NCBI GenBank assembly: GCA_009733775.1
Contig: WOGZ01000215.1
Coordinates: forward strand, 1 to 59,583
Direction of reading: 5' to 3'
Source of the DNA: Alectoria sarmentosa
Lineage: Eukaryota; Ascomycota; Lecanoromycetes; Lecanorales; Parmeliaceae
Length of the DNA stretch: 59,583 nucleotides
The notes beneath the pieces were generated by a model that saw nothing but the letters and a program-made list of their open reading frames with translations, was not told the origin of the DNA and did no database searches. Made by a program: the position numbers and the translations under genes. The number at the start of each line of letters is the position of its first letter. Positions within the stretch are counted from its first letter, which is position 1. This document shows positions 24,594 to 36,711 of the stretch, piece after piece.

Positions 24594-26199
24594 GGACTTG
24601 GATTTGTAAGTTCCCGTGGTGAAGGACTGGCAGGCGGATCATGTCTAGGCTGTTGAGGCAACGGTAGTGGTAGCTTAGGAAGGAACAATGGAAAGACACC
24701 CAAGGCCACACATATTTCGTCCAATTTGAACATCCACTGCAAGCATGCTTCTCGATTCCGCGTCTACATACAAATATTAGATTGCCAGGTCGATGGAGCC
24801 AAAAAGGGACGATTTTCGCTCGTATCGTAAAGGATAGCGGCGGACTACGGCAGAATATTTTTCCGCCTTGTCTCCGCCCAATCTCCGTGACTTCCACTTT
24901 TTGAGCTTATGTTCCTCGCCAGTCGCCTTTCCTTCCGTTACAACTTCACTCCCCAGCCTCAGCTAGAGATAAGATACAGCTGATGATGCCACTAGAGCTT
25001 TAGGACACGATTACGGTTGAGGTGGCATCGCCTGTCTCTCCGTCCTAGACTCACTAGCAGCAGCACAGGCGAAGACCAAAATCTTCGCGACGTGGACCGC
25101 AGACAGGCTACCTTCACCCTACATCTGAGGGAACAAATGCAGACGTTGATAACATCTGACCTTTCCGAGGAGCCCTACTACGGCTACAACATAGATGAGG
25201 CTCCACGAATAGGCGGACAGCAAGCGACGGCCTTGTTGGTTTTGAAACGAGTGCAAGATCCTGAGATCTCTTCATCAATCTCGCTTGCAACATCTGCCAA
25301 GAGATATCTCCACCACCTCCACCCTTATTCTCCCTGCCACATGGGATATGGGATATGGGATATGACCCTATCATGATGCCCGATCGAAATAGTAGCTCGA
25401 AGGGTAGCGCGCGCCTTTAAGGATGTCCTCGAATCTTCTTGAATCCTTGTAGACTTCCAGTGTCTTCCCCTCACGGCTATCAAGTCTAGGCTCTATTAGG
25501 GGTCACTTCTCTGACATCTCCTCGTGCCGATGACTGATACTTGGGGCTTTCCATTTTTCCAATCCCTCAGCGGGCTCTCTACGGTCTCATTTCCTGAACA
25601 AATCGGAACCTGGGCGAGGAGAGAAGCGTCTTCCGATCACTTCAAGTACGGCATCAAGAACAATCTCTTTGCTTTCTGGCATTCACCCGTAAAGGTTACG
25701 CTTTCTTGGCTCTTTTCAGCACGAAAAATGTGAATCTGCAAAGCCCTCAGGCACTCGGACTTTAAACTACTTTCCAGCCCTTGCCGCCCAGATCGTACTC
25801 ATGTCTGGATCTCAGGGGCGGTAAATATTTCCCTAGCGTCTCAATGCACGGGTTCTATAATCCGTGACCGGCACGACGATCATGGCTCCAGCGGTAAGCA
25901 TGGGGCTCGACAGCCTCTTTCCCCTCCCTCTGGCTGTTGAGATCGTGCTGCAACCGAGATTGAGATAGATGCCCCTAGGGTCCAGATATTAGGGAGGAAA
26001 GATAAGTACCGTCGTCTCCTTCCTTCTGTTCCTCTTCTCCAAGACGCACTCTGCGAGTCCTTCCAGTCGCTCTTTCCAGATCTTGACTCCTAGTTGAGTC
26101 CCACGTTCATTACTCTACTTCTCAGCACATATCTTACACCACTTCAGTTTCAGCCTTCGATCTATACATTCTCTGTATATACTGTTATCCACGTTTACT
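24594..26199. other. Intergenic, no supported gene
   Basis: No recognisable coding sequence on either strand. Short open frames at 25017-25376 and 25524-25733 have near-normal amino-acid composition but no domain, start context or splice partners and could be further relics of the neighbouring decay zone. The final 150 bp are pyrimidine-rich and serve as the likely promoter/leader of the GH45 gene. Confidence 0.4.
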
Positions 26200-27399
26200 A
26201 TGTCTTATTACCTGACAGCAATCGCCATCCTGGTCCTTCTGGGCGCCTCTGCCGATCCAGCGGCCGCTCAATCTGGCTCTGGCACCACGACCCGCTACTG
26301 GTACGTATCCTGTACCTTCACCAGTGCTTGCTAAAACCATTAGGGACTGCTGCAAACCCTCCTGCGCATGGTCCATGTCCGGCATTACATCACCTGTCAA
26401 AACCTGCGACGTCTCCGACAACCCTTTGACAGATCCCACAGCCCAATCGGGCTGCGCAGGTGGAACCGCCTACATGTGCAGCGATCAGTCACCCTGGTCC
26501 ATCAACGATGACTTAGCCTACGGCTTCGCAGCTGTCAGCGCCAGCAACCCGAACTGTTGTTCTTGCTACCAGCTTACGTTCACGAGCACCATTCTCAGCG
26601 GAAAGAAAATGATCGTGCAGGCGACTAATACTGGGGATGATGTTGGCAGTACGCAATTTGATCTTGCTGTGAGCCCTTCTCCTCTTCCATTCTCGGATCG
26701 TGGCTGATAAGACAGATCCCTGGTGGAGGCTTTGGACAGTTCGATGGTTGCTCAACGGAATGGAAAGCCACTTCAGCTGTCTGGGGAGCACAGTATGGCG
26801 GACCGTCTTCCAACACCTGTACATCATTCCCAACTGCACTACAACCTGGCTGCGGATTCCACTGGAACTGGATGCAAGGTGCTGACAATCCGATGTACAT
26901 CAAACCTTCCCGTTCTCTGAAGAACTCCATTACTGACACTATCAGCGTCGATTGGGAGGTTGTCACCTGCCCTGCCGAGCTCGTCGCAAAATCTGGCTGT
27001 TCAGTCACCGGATACAATTCTGCCAACTCTCCTTCTGCTCCAGCCTCCTCTCCAGCTGCACCTGCACCTTCATCCAAAGATCCAGCCTCTTCTCCACCTA
27101 TCGCACTCACCAGCAAGCCGCCAGCGGATTCTCCAGTCGAGAAATCCACTACCAGCCCTAAAGCAGCCGCTCCTGCCACCACACTTTCGCCAGTGGTAGT
27201 TCACAGCTCACCGCTCGCCGTTCCAACGAAAGCCGCTCTGCCTCCCAAGCCCGCCAAGGCAGCTCCGGCTCATCCTCACTGGACCCCTCATGAGCATCAG
27301 ACGTCACCCGAGGAAGAGAAGGAACATGCTGAACGGACGCCTCCCGAGCATCAGGAGTGGGCTTACGAAGAGGGGAAACAAGATGATTGTGATGCCTAG
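26200..27399 (+). CDS. Secreted GH45 endo-beta-1,4-glucanase, 369 aa, no CBM1
   Basis: Three exons, 26200-26300, 26344-26668 and 26716-27399, with introns of 43 and 47 nt (GTACGT...TTAG; GTGAGC...ACAG). The first 22 or so residues form a signal peptide ending near ADPAAA. The catalytic domain has the GH45 signature TRYWDCCKPSCAW, created by splicing of exons 1 and 2, and FDLAIPGGGFGQFDGCS across the second intron; the Asp after TRYW and the Asp of QFDGC correspond to the catalytic acids known from fungal Cel45A. Many paired cysteines (PNCCSCY, QPGCGFHW) are retained. The domain ends near residue 230 with GCSVTGYN; the rest is a Pro/Ser/Ala linker and a charged His/Glu tail, with no cellulose-binding module. 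It is predicted to cut cellulose or related beta-glucan outside the cell. Confidence 0.94.
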
Positions 27400-28591
27400 G
27401 ATAAGTAATCTGAGCAAGGACGCCAAGAAGTCGTTAGCACTCCTACACGTCCGTGGCCCAAGATCATGGACGTTTGTGGGGGCTGTTCAAATGGTGTTAC
27501 TTTCTTGTATACACTCTACGATTGAAATTTTGGAGAGGTCTAATTAGAGGCCTGTGGCTAAATGTGCTATTCCTGTACATAGTTTACCGGTGAGCCTCTT
27601 TGCTTGGCACCTGGCTTTCGGCCATTACATTCTTGTACAACTTGCACTGGAGTCAGCCGGGAGACCTTTCAAGCTACGGAAATGTTATTATGTACGACGC
27701 CTAACTCTAGCTAAGCGTAGGCCTCTTCCATTGTGTTCTAATCTACCCCGAAAAGGTTGGGAATACAGGAGCCTGTCAATCTGCACGTCGCGCGGCCCTG
27801 CACTCGACTAGCCATTCAAACCCAGTCGGCGATTTTATGTTGAGACAATAAGCGGGGCGCCCGCAGGAAAACTATCAGGGTGGAAAGAAGAGCCTCGAAT
27901 AGAAGTTAAATAATGCTCTTCTAATTACTTGTTTTCTACAAGTTGAGAAAATATTTCAGCAACGATGCCTGAACATTTCATGTTGTATCTGAGCCCCAAA
28001 CGTTTCGTAGACATCACAGCTGCGCTCGAACAGCACGAAGGCGCAGACAGACGGGGCGTGGGGAAATGATGGAGATATCGTTGGCGCTCTCGGATCTACT
28101 CGTCTTTTTCGGTCTGGCCCGGCGGGAGGCTCTGGCAGTGTGGCGTAGTCAGCGCGCGGAGAAGGGCGACGAGAAGAAAACGGAGTCGCCTTCACCCGAG
28201 TACGAGTACATCTATCTACACATCATCCTGGCACGTAGATATAATATATCTCCAGCCTCTAGGGATGGACCTTCTCATCCTTCATATCGTGACATCAGTA
28301 TAGTACCCTACCCCTCATTTATTTGACAACACAAAAGCCAACTCCTAAACCCTCCTGCTCCCATCCGGCTCCGAGTGTTTCACTCGTGCGGGCACCAACT
28401 GAACCACGGAGCAGCTGTAGATACTGACCACCTTTTCTGACCTGTCGAAAAGACTGATAGCCATTGATATTCCTGTATTTCTCCAACAGTCTCTTATGGA
28501 CAAGATGCGACGATAGCATTGACTTGGGGTCATTTCAACGCGTCAACACACCTCCCTGAAATCTCACGTCAGACAATTCCTTGAAGCCGCG
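27400..28591. other. Intergenic, no supported gene
   Basis: 3' region of the GH45 gene followed by the promoter of the next plus-strand gene. Nothing with domain similarity or paired splice sites was seen on either strand. Confidence 0.5.
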
Positions 28592-30073
28592 ATGGCAAGA
28601 CCATTCGATGAGTCGCTACCGTACCAGCACGTTGAGAGCAGCATGTCCTCTCAGACATCGCTAGCCGGTGATCGGGCGTGGAAGACGTCCACAGATGGAT
28701 CCTACCCGTCATCATTAGCATACGATGTGGGGCAGTCAATGAACCCGCCTCGGCTGATGGAAAATCCTTTGAAGAAAGTCCAGAAGGCGAAATTGCCAAA
28801 AATTAAATCTTCGTCGAGTCATGGCGCCTTAGCTACCGCGAGGGCAAATCAAGCAAAGCTTCACCGACGAGGGAATTCGGCTTCCACACAAAGTCCCACC
28901 TCCCCAACATTCATCCCGGACTACTTACTTCAAACCTCGAGCCCGGTCGTTCCTGCCAGTGCGCACGCAAACCTTTACTCGGCGCCCGAGACGAAAGAGC
29001 GCAAGAGCAGTAAAGTGAAGATCAAACCCCTTTTGCGGAAATTCTCTTCGCAAGAGCAGGTATCAATAGATTTGTCTCGGTCAGCTGCAGAAAATGAGGG
29101 ACTAGGAATATACACATCATCAGAGATCGGTGGACCCCCCGATTCAGGGTCTGGTCGAAGGGGTTACCACCATCGGAACACAAGCGCGACCTCTCAGCTC
29201 TCATCAGCAACAGCATCAAGCAATCCTCGCTACGGGGCACAATATGTACACCCTATGCGCCAGACTCCTCGGCCATACACACCGCCCATAGCAGGCTCCT
29301 ACAAAACATCACTCGAGAGCGAGGCGCCAACGGTCAGCACTTCGATCAACAATTCTGTTGAAGCACCTAACTTCGAATCACATTCACGTTCAACATCACG
29401 CGCAGCCGGAACCCCATATGCCCCACTGCCTTCATCGCGACGGCCCACACCTCTCCACATCCGCACAGGCTCAGCAGCGCGCTTAACAAGCTCTTCACAA
29501 ACAAATCTACCGGGAACGCCTTCCTCCCTCCGCTTCAACGCCGACACAATCACACCATCAGAAATGGTTGCCCCAACTGGACGCTCGTCGCTCGAAAGCG
29601 CGTTTCGTATGCGCAGTCGGTCGAGCCCTGCAGATGTGGACCCGGCAGCTCAGAAGGCTATAGTGGACCTCAAGCGTCAGGAGTTCAATGAGAGAGAAGC
29701 TGCAAAGGATCTGAAATACCAGCAAGCGGAAGCGCGAGCACAAGAGAAGGAAGCGAGACGGAGAGACAGGAAAGAGGAAGAAGAGCGAAGGACATCAGAA
29801 AGGAGAGAAAGGAAGCGAGCAAGGAGCAATGCCGCGAGCGAGAAGTCAAGTTTCCTGACTGTAGGGGAGCCGAAAGAAAGATTTCCTTCTGTGCAATCAC
29901 TGCCGCAGAAAGATCCTGTGGCAGCTCAGCCGATGGGAAGGAAGAGGGGGGATACGGCGGAGTCGGCTGGCAAGGCCGGTAAGGCGGCGCATAGCCAATG
30001 GACATTGTTATGGTTCAGGTTCAAGACTATGTGGTTGAGATTGAAGAGGAAAATGTCGAAGTCGTCCAGCTAA
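28592..30073 (+). CDS. Disordered basic protein of unknown function, 493 aa
   Basis: One long uninterrupted frame with normal codon use and an ATG in a good context (gcgatggca). I do not recognise a named domain. Residues 1-330 are rich in Ser, Pro, Thr and Arg and are probably disordered, with several RSTS/RRPTP-type sites that could be phosphorylated. Residues about 350-420 are a highly charged Glu/Arg/Lys helix (ERE AAK DLK, then REKEARRRDRKEEEE-like text), a likely coiled coil or single alpha-helix. The final ~25 residues, SQWTLLWFRFKTMWLRLKRK, form an aromatic and basic amphipathic segment that could bind membrane. Similar uncharacterised proteins are common in Pezizomycotina. Function unknown. 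Confidence 0.8.
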   Translation: MARPFDESLPYQHVESSMSSQTSLAGDRAWKTSTDGSYPSSLAYDVGQSMNPPRLMENPLKKVQKAKLPKIKSSSSHGALATARANQAKLHRRGNSASTQSPTSPTFIPDYLLQTSSPVVPASAHANLYSAPETKERKSSKVKIKPLLRKFSSQEQVSIDLSRSAAENEGLGIYTSSEIGGPPDSGSGRRGYHHRNTSATSQLSSATASSNPRYGAQYVHPMRQTPRPYTPPIAGSYKTSLESEAPTVSTSINNSVEAPNFESHSRSTSRAAGTPYAPLPSSRRPTPLHIRTGSAARLTSSSQTNLPGTPSSLRFNADTITPSEMVAPTGRSSLESAFRMRSRSSPADVDPAAQKAIVDLKRQEFNEREAAKDLKYQQAEARAQEKEARRRDRKEEEERRTSERRERKRARSNAASEKSSFLTVGEPKERFPSVQSLPQKDPVAAQPMGRKRGDTAESAGKAGKAAHSQWTLLWFRFKTMWLRLKRKMSKSSS

Positions 30074-30526
30074 GGGGATCCTTTGTTCACCAATGGTGAT
30101 CGTGGAGTTTGGTGATCATGGAATGCATTTGGTTCAGTGGGCTTTTTACTCTGGCGTCTACGGACTGGGGATGATTTCTAGCGGAGGCGTTGGAAAAGGC
30201 ACGGTGGTCATCGCATGTGATACCAAGTGTGATTCGAGCTTTATGGTGGTTTTAGCAGTCGAGATATTGAGCCATTGGTTGACTGCCTGAGTTTCAGGCT
30301 CTCGCCCTCGTCGCTGATGTATGAATTGAGCTCACCACCTATTTTGGCCACTGTCAATTATAAACTGTTCAGCCATCGATGCAAAATACTCTCCTCAACA
30401 CTCAGTGCAGATTGCCAAGACTCACATCTTGGCGAAGCTTGGCGCCAACGCGAGTACGTTTGCCGTATCTACAACCCGTACAATTTTCGAAGCCCAACCA
30501 CATTCGAGAGATACAAGATCGACAAG
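30074..30526. other. Intergenic/promoter of Clr5-domain gene
   Basis: Short gap between two plus-strand genes, with no supported coding sequence. The ATG at 30527 follows gacaag in a good context. An in-frame extension upstream of 30527 lacks conservation-like features and was not used. Confidence 0.4.
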
Positions 30527-32539
30527 ATGGTCTACAACTGGGAGGGCAAGAAAGACACTTGCTTCAGTATGTACATCACCGAGAACAAAGGGTTGGAAGA
30601 GATACAGGCGTTCTACCGCGAGCAAGGCTTCAATCCCAGGTGAGTGCTGTACAGTCGACCATATCGACCTTCGATTCAAGATCGTCCCGCAGCTCTGCTC
30701 TTTCTATTTGATCCTCAAATCCTGCTTCATGGTTTACAGCAGCGAGGAGGGCGATATCTCTCCAGAGATGGGGATGCTGACCGATGCCACAGCAAACGAG
30801 CCTTCCAATGCCGCTTCAAAGAATGGGGTTTCCCCGCCAAACACCACCCTGCCCACAGAGGTGCGGACCTGGCTGCCAGAATCCGCGAGCTATGGGAGGT
30901 CAACACCTCCAACAAGCAGATGCTGACAATCCTACGGGGGGAGGGATGGGATGTCAAAGAGCGCGAGCTCACCAAGCTACGAAAAGACAACAACCTGCTC
31001 CTACGAGAGCCCAACAAAAACGGGAATGGAAGTGAAAAGAGGAATAAACGCAAGAGAGATGCAGTCGGAGAAGTGGCTGATCAGAATGGGCATGGTGGCC
31101 CTGCTGCTTCTCCGGAACAGCCACCACGATCCCCATCACCAGGATTGATTCTGCCTCCAGAAGTCATTGCGAAGCGCGAAGCACGGCAAGCCAGATTACT
31201 GGCAGAGAGCCAAGAGCGTCTTAAAGCTGGGACTCGACGTCGTCGTACGAAAGTATGGTCTGGTCTCCCGCCGGACCCTATACAACCTCCTCGATACCCG
31301 TCGGAATTGACTATGGAAGAGAGCAAGAATGAGCTCGGACTCGACAAGAATTTGTACTACGAAATGCGAAATATCTTTGAGGATATTTGTCGAAGCAACA
31401 ACGTAATCAAGAAAACTCTCTGCGGTGCGGAGATGTGGAAGTCTGTCAAGGAGCAGCTTATCAGCCAATTCCAGCACTTGCAGCCTATTTTCTGGGGGGT
31501 TGATGCCGCAGATCTAAACCTGACACAGAAGCCCATGGCGTTGGATCTCATTTGCATGGATGTGACGAAGAAGATCCGTACTGTCGGCACTCGAATCACC
31601 ATCAGTGATGCAAAGAACATACTAGGCGTTACGCCTCAAGAAGGTAGGGACATTCGTTCCGCATTTGATGCCATCCTCAAGGGCGACCACTTCGTCAGCA
31701 AACTCGAGGTGCCCAAGGAGCATTGGGATGCGCTCAAAGAAAAATGGATAGCCGAATCGCCCAGGCTGCAGCAGGTCATTGCTGGTGGAGATGCAGACCC
31801 GGATCTGCCTGCAAAGCTGAGGTCCCTGGAATCCATTGCTAGTGATGTGCAGAAGCGTCACCGTGATTATCAAACAAAGAAAGATCCAACGCGATTGACC
31901 AAAACTTCAGCAACGTCATTTCCAGGAAGGGGGCCACCTCCACCTTCCGCAAGCACTGCTCCTGCGAAGAAAAAGAATCCACCACCAGCTATCAATCCAG
32001 CCGACCAAGCAGCAGATTCTCCCGTGCAAGCATTCCTCTCCGGTGCTCTTTCCAACCGTCCTGCAAATGGCATCAGCCCGACCACATCGTCTACGAACGA
32101 CATGACAACCTTCGCCTCCCAAGCTCTCGCTCATGCTCCATATAATGACTTCTCCGACTTTACAGGCATGCAAATCGACCCTTCCCTCCTCGAAGCCGCC
32201 GGCTCCCTGCCTGAAAACCTCAACGACACTCCTGCCCAAATTCAAAACGAGCCTCCAGTCCGGGTCTTTTTCCGTCCATCCTCCACTTCGCGGCTCAAAT
32301 ACCTCAACTCGGCCCCCAAAGTCTGGCTCGGTACGCTTCAAATACCTTACAACGTGAACAACCTCCGGGAATTGGCTCTCAGTGGGTCTGGATTGCAGGG
32401 GGATGCAAGGGTGGGGAAGATTGAGGGGGTGACGGAGGGAGACAGCGGGTGGGGGATCGATGAAGACGATGAGCTGGAGGCTTATTTGGGGTTTGCCAGG
32501 GGTGGAGGGAAAGTCACTTTTGTGGTTGAGTTCCTGTAG
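30527..32539 (+). CDS. Clr5-domain protein, 619 aa
   Basis: Two exons, 30527-30639 and 30793-32539, with a 153-nt intron (GTGAGT...CCACAG) that restores the domain: exon 1 gives MVYNWEGKKDTCFSMYITEN and ends GFNPS, exon 2 resumes KRAFQCRFKEWGFP. This is the N-terminal Clr5 domain (~residues 1-55), a helix-turn-helix-like module first named from a fission-yeast silencing factor and abundant in filamentous ascomycetes. A second helical region, ARIRELWEVNTSNKQMLTIL through KERELTKLRKDNNLLLREP (~70-115), matches the downstream part seen in this family. A basic patch SEKRNKRKRD follows as a likely nuclear signal. Residues ~230-400 are helical with no known name, and the rest is Pro/Ser-rich until a compact C-terminus. 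A role in transcription or chromatin is inferred from the family. Confidence 0.88.
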
Positions 32540-33012
32540 AGGGGTGGATGCGGATATGTCCCCCCTTGGATCGGTTGAGATGTTCGAAGACGAGCACTAT
32601 TAACTTGCTGCAGGTTCTTCGTAATAGATACCCAAACTTTCATGCTACAGTGTAGTGTCTAGTCCTTTTAACTAGCGCCACGAATAAGGACATTGTCTCC
32701 TCAATCTCATGCTTTTACTCCTTCAGCGGATAGCCAATGAATGATTGATTATGTGCAGAACAATAAAATTCCAGCTCATCGACTGGTCGTAGAGGCGCCA
32801 TGCAGGTAAGCGCGCGGGTGGCGTTACCATAACAGGCGTTTGCATACCAAGCCGGCGAAGCGAAATATCATAGCTGGCATCATCGCCGTGGCTGTTTTTG
32901 TTCGTGGCTAAAGCATGATCTGGCGATAGCATCTACCGTAATACTAGGGCGTCGATGAGCTCTTTCTGTGCCCCCGTTTAAGCCTCGGTGCTCGCCCAAA
33001 AATTCAGGAGCT
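32540..33012. other. Intergenic between Clr5 gene and hrd3
   Basis: About 470 bp with no coding features. It should hold the terminator of the upstream gene and the promoter of hrd3; no distinctive site was recognised. Confidence 0.4.
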
Positions 33013-35739
33013 ATGCATAATCGTTGGTTGCGGCTGATTTGCTGTACGTCCACTCAATCCGCAGCTCTTGTCGCATACTGACGTAAATTTGCTCATTACA
33101 GTATCGATATGGTTCTTCTATATCAACGCACATGCGGAGATCTTCAGCGACCCAGATAGCAACGTTGTCAACGAGCAACAAGCGGGAGGAAATCCCGCCC
33201 TCGAAGCACACGACAACCCCGAAGCTGTAACCCAATGGCAGCAGACGGGCGCGGATGATGGCAGACAAAGCCAAGGTATCCACCATGCTCATGTTTGATT
33301 CGATGGAAGCTGATTGATCGTGCAGCAGCGTCTGCCGTCCAGGAAGCCCTCGGATTACTCCTGCCCCTTCAACCCTCTAGAAATCGCTTCACGAGCTTTG
33401 ACAAGACATCTGGTCTGCTCGGAACAACATTGTACTACGCAAAGGAGGTATTTGTACTGCTTTTTATGAATGGACCACCAAAGGAAGACTACCTCAGCCC
33501 ACAGGCCAAAAGGTTTTCTCTCAGCAAGCCCCTGGCGCAGGCAGTGAAGCTTTTGGAGAGCGCTGCTGAGGAAAAAGAGCCGGATGCAATTTTTTTGTTG
33601 GCGGAGATGAGCTTTTTCGGAAATTACACGCACCCCCGAAATCACAAAGAAGCCTTCCGGAGATATCATGAGCTGGCATCGCTGAATGGTAATAGTTCGG
33701 CACAGCACATGGTCGGGCTCATGTATGCCACTGGAATCGGAGGAGCTGTCCCACGTGATCAAGCGAAAGCTTTGACTTACCATACATTTGCCGCAATAGG
33801 GGATGACACCAAGGCGCAGATGACGACAGCTTATCGGCATCACACAGGGATTGGGGCTCCGAGGAACTGCAACGAAGCAGCGCACTGGTATAAAAAGGTC
33901 GCAGACAAGGCCATTGCATACTCGAGATCCGGTCCTCCCGGTGGAATGTTGCTGCAAAAGGACTCCTTCAAGATCGCAGATGAAAATGGAGGCGTGTATG
34001 GAGAAGGCGCCAGTGTGGTCAGCTCTGGAGTGTACGCCAACAAAGCTGGGCCAAATTCAGACGCACACGCGGACTTTGATGACGTTCTGGAGTACCTAGA
34101 CCTAATGTCAAGAAAAGGTGACTTGAAAGCCACCTTCAGCCTGGGGCGATTACATTACGAAGGTTCTCGGACGATGAAGAGAAGTCTAAAGACTGCAAGG
34201 GCGTACTTCATGATTGTGGCTCGTAAATACTGGCAAAAGGATGGTTCAATCCGGGATGAAGATCAAAATGTCGCCAAGATTGCTTCAAAAGCAGCAGGCT
34301 ATATCGGGCGGATGTTCTTGCGTGGAGAAGGCATGGAACAAAGCTACGAAAAAGCCTTGACTTGGTTCAGACGCGGAGTTGCCAATGGTGATGCGATATG
34401 TCAATACGAGATGGGTCTCATGCATCTCCATGGTTTGGGAGTAAAAAAGGACCCTTTGCTCGCTGCTGATTACTTCAAAGAGTCTGCGAACCAGGACTTC
34501 GCTTCCGCTCAAGTCAACATGGGCCAATTGTTCCTCGATCAAGGCGATATCAACACCGCTTCACGCTTCTTCGATCTAGCAGCACGACATGGGCATATCG
34601 AAGCTTTCTACCATTTGGCTGAGATCAGCAACAACGGCATTGGCCGTGAAAGATCTTGCGGCATGGCGACAGCGTACTACAAAATGGTCGCAGAGAAAGT
34701 CGAAAGCATCCATTCTTCTTTCGATGAAGCTAATCGAGCCTACGATGAAGGCGACACCGAATCAGCTTTGGTCATGTTTATTATGGCCGCCGAGCAAGGC
34801 TACGAGTCTGCTCAAGCCAATGTGGCTTATCTTTTGGATGAATACAAATCAATACTCTCGCTAGACTCGCTGATCCCGTGGAAAAGACGTAGATCGTCTT
34901 TGCTTCGAAATGCGGCTTTGGCCCTGATATACTGGACTCGTTCAGCGAAGCAGTCAAACATCGACTCAATGGTCAAGATGGGCGACTACTATCTGGACGG
35001 ATATGGCATCGAAGCCGACATGGAAAAAGCTGCGACGTGTTACCAGACAGCCGCTGAGACCCACCAGAGCGCCCAAGCTCTTTGGAACCTCGGCTGGATC
35101 CATGAAAATGGCCTGGGCGTTGAGCAAGACTTCCACCTAGCGAAAAGATTCTATGACCAAGCATTGGAGACCAACCAGGAGTCGTACTTGCCTGTCAAGC
35201 TTAGCCTTACAAAGCTAAGGATGCGAAGCTTCTGGAACACAATCACGAATGGGAAGGTCAAGTCCATACAGTCTGAACCAGGTAAGTCAGGATTAGAGAC
35301 TAAAAGTGTATTCCAATACTAATGCACACGTGCAGAACCCAAGAAAGAATGGTCCCTCAGCGAATGGATCTCCAACTTCCTCGAAGAACCCCACCCTTAC
35401 TACCACGGCGCGGACGATGACTACGACGAACCCCTCCCCGAGGGCATGCCCGGCGGCGACGACGACGATTACTACGACGAAATCGACGACAGTATCCTCG
35501 AGAGTCTGGTCATCGTCGGCTTGGCAGCCGCGTTGGCGTTCCTTGTGTATTACCGACAGCAGCGACAGGTGACCCACCGGAGAGCAATGGAGACGCAACA
35601 GGGCAACGAGCCCGTGCAGCCGGAGAATGGCATCCCTCCCGAAGAAAGATTGCCGGGTCAGCAGGCGGACGGCGGGTTCTTTCCCCCGCCTGATGATCCG
35701 AATTTTGGACAGTGGGTCGCCGGTGGCGTTGGACATTAG
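33013..35739 (+). CDS. hrd3: Hrd3/SEL1L homologue, ERAD ubiquitin-ligase adaptor, 854 aa
   Basis: Four exons: 33013-33043, 33102-33275, 33326-35281 and 35336-35739; introns are 58, 50 and 54 nt with GT...AG ends and consistent phase. Exons 1 and 2 together give an N-terminal signal peptide (MHNRWLRLICL then SIWFFYINAHA), so the luminal domain enters the ER. Most of the protein is Sel1-like helical repeats, e.g. SAQHMVGLMYATGIGG, AICQYEMGLMHLHGLGV, ALWNLGWIHENGLGV, in two clusters (~150-290 and ~350-690) as in Hrd3. Near residue 775-795 a single membrane helix SILESLVIVGLAAALAFLV is followed by a short cytosolic tail, matching Hrd3 topology. Hrd3 recruits misfolded luminal clients to the Hrd1 ligase and stabilises it. 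The acidic DDYDE/DDDDYYDE stretch just before the membrane helix is a local feature. Confidence 0.93.
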
Positions 35740-35839
35740 CATTCGCATAGCGTTGTTGGCGTTTTTGTCTACCTGTTACTTTTGACAGAGGAGTAGTGTG
35801 TGTATGCAAAAATGGTCACGAATGGTAACATATGTACTC

Positions 35840-36490
35840 AGTCCTATTCAGGCAGTGAACAAACATTATCAAAGACGCCTCTGCAAAATTCTCTTCGACG
35901 ACAATGTGTATCGCAGGAAAATGAATAAATGAACGAGTGTATTCTTGATGTAATGTAACAACAATGCGATGAACATATATTCGCGATATCAAAAAGAATC
36001 TCTTCTAATCGAATAATTTCGCTGTGATTTCAAAGCATTGCAATGATGTTATCTATACGCTAGGCGAGCATATCATCCTCATCATCATCATCGCCGCCAT
36101 CGTATATGCAAATGTAACTTCAGTTCCAATCACACTCCTATCCCGCAGCTTCTACACTCAATCCTAATCAAACAATAAATAAACATCATCAAAAACGCCT
36201 CTGCAAAATTCTCTTCGGCGACAATGTGTATCGCAGGAAACGAATAATTAAACGAATATATCCTTGATGTAATGTAGCAGCAATGCGACAAACATGTATT
36301 CGCGACATCAAAGAATCTCTTTTGATCGAGTAATTCCGTTGTGATTCCAAAGCATTGCCATGATGTTATTTTTGCGTAAGGCCAGCATATCACCCTCATC
36401 ATCATCATCAACATAGTCGTCATCATCATCGCCGACATCGTATATGCAAATGTAGCTCCAGTCCCAATCACACTCATATCCCGCAGCTCT
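35840..36490. repeat. Tandem duplication, two ~320-bp units
   Basis: Unit 1 runs about 35840-36148 and unit 2 about 36161-36490 in direct orientation. Shared words include acgcctctgcaaaattctct, cgacaatgtgtatcgcagga and cgtatatgcaaatgta. The units differ at many sites, mostly transitions, and unit 2 carries an expanded ATC/GTC trinucleotide block (36395-36435). No gene covers it; the minus-strand Asp-rich frame is read from the trinucleotide tract and is interrupted in unit 1. It sits between the 3' ends of the convergent hrd3 and sfr1 genes. Confidence 0.85.
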
Positions 36491-36667
36491 CCAGTAAGCA
36501 AACGCAAAGGGGATAATCTCCAAAAAAACAGCCCAGACCGCGCTATGCAATGGCAAATGCCATGCCAAGCCATGTAAATGCCAACCGCAGAAGGCCAGTG
36601 CCCTTCTCTGCTGACAGCAAGTAAGTAAGTAGCCAGCCCTCTATCCCATGCAATCACCCCTATCAGT

Positions 36668-36711
36668 CATCAATCGATCGATCAATCAATCAATCAACCA
36701 ATCAATCAATC
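36668..36711. repeat. (TCAA/ATCG)n tetranucleotide microsatellite
   Basis: A run of atcg then atca words (roughly ten copies with two variants) immediately after the end of the tandem duplication. It overlaps the last codons of the minus-strand sfr1 gene, whose stop at 36702-36704 is formed from this repeat. Confidence 0.8.

Noticed and set aside
36130..36657. Minus-strand frames with Met/Thr- or Asp-rich text in the tandem duplication
   Set aside because: The Asp run is a translated trinucleotide tract and the equivalent frame is interrupted in the other repeat unit, so it is not under coding constraint.
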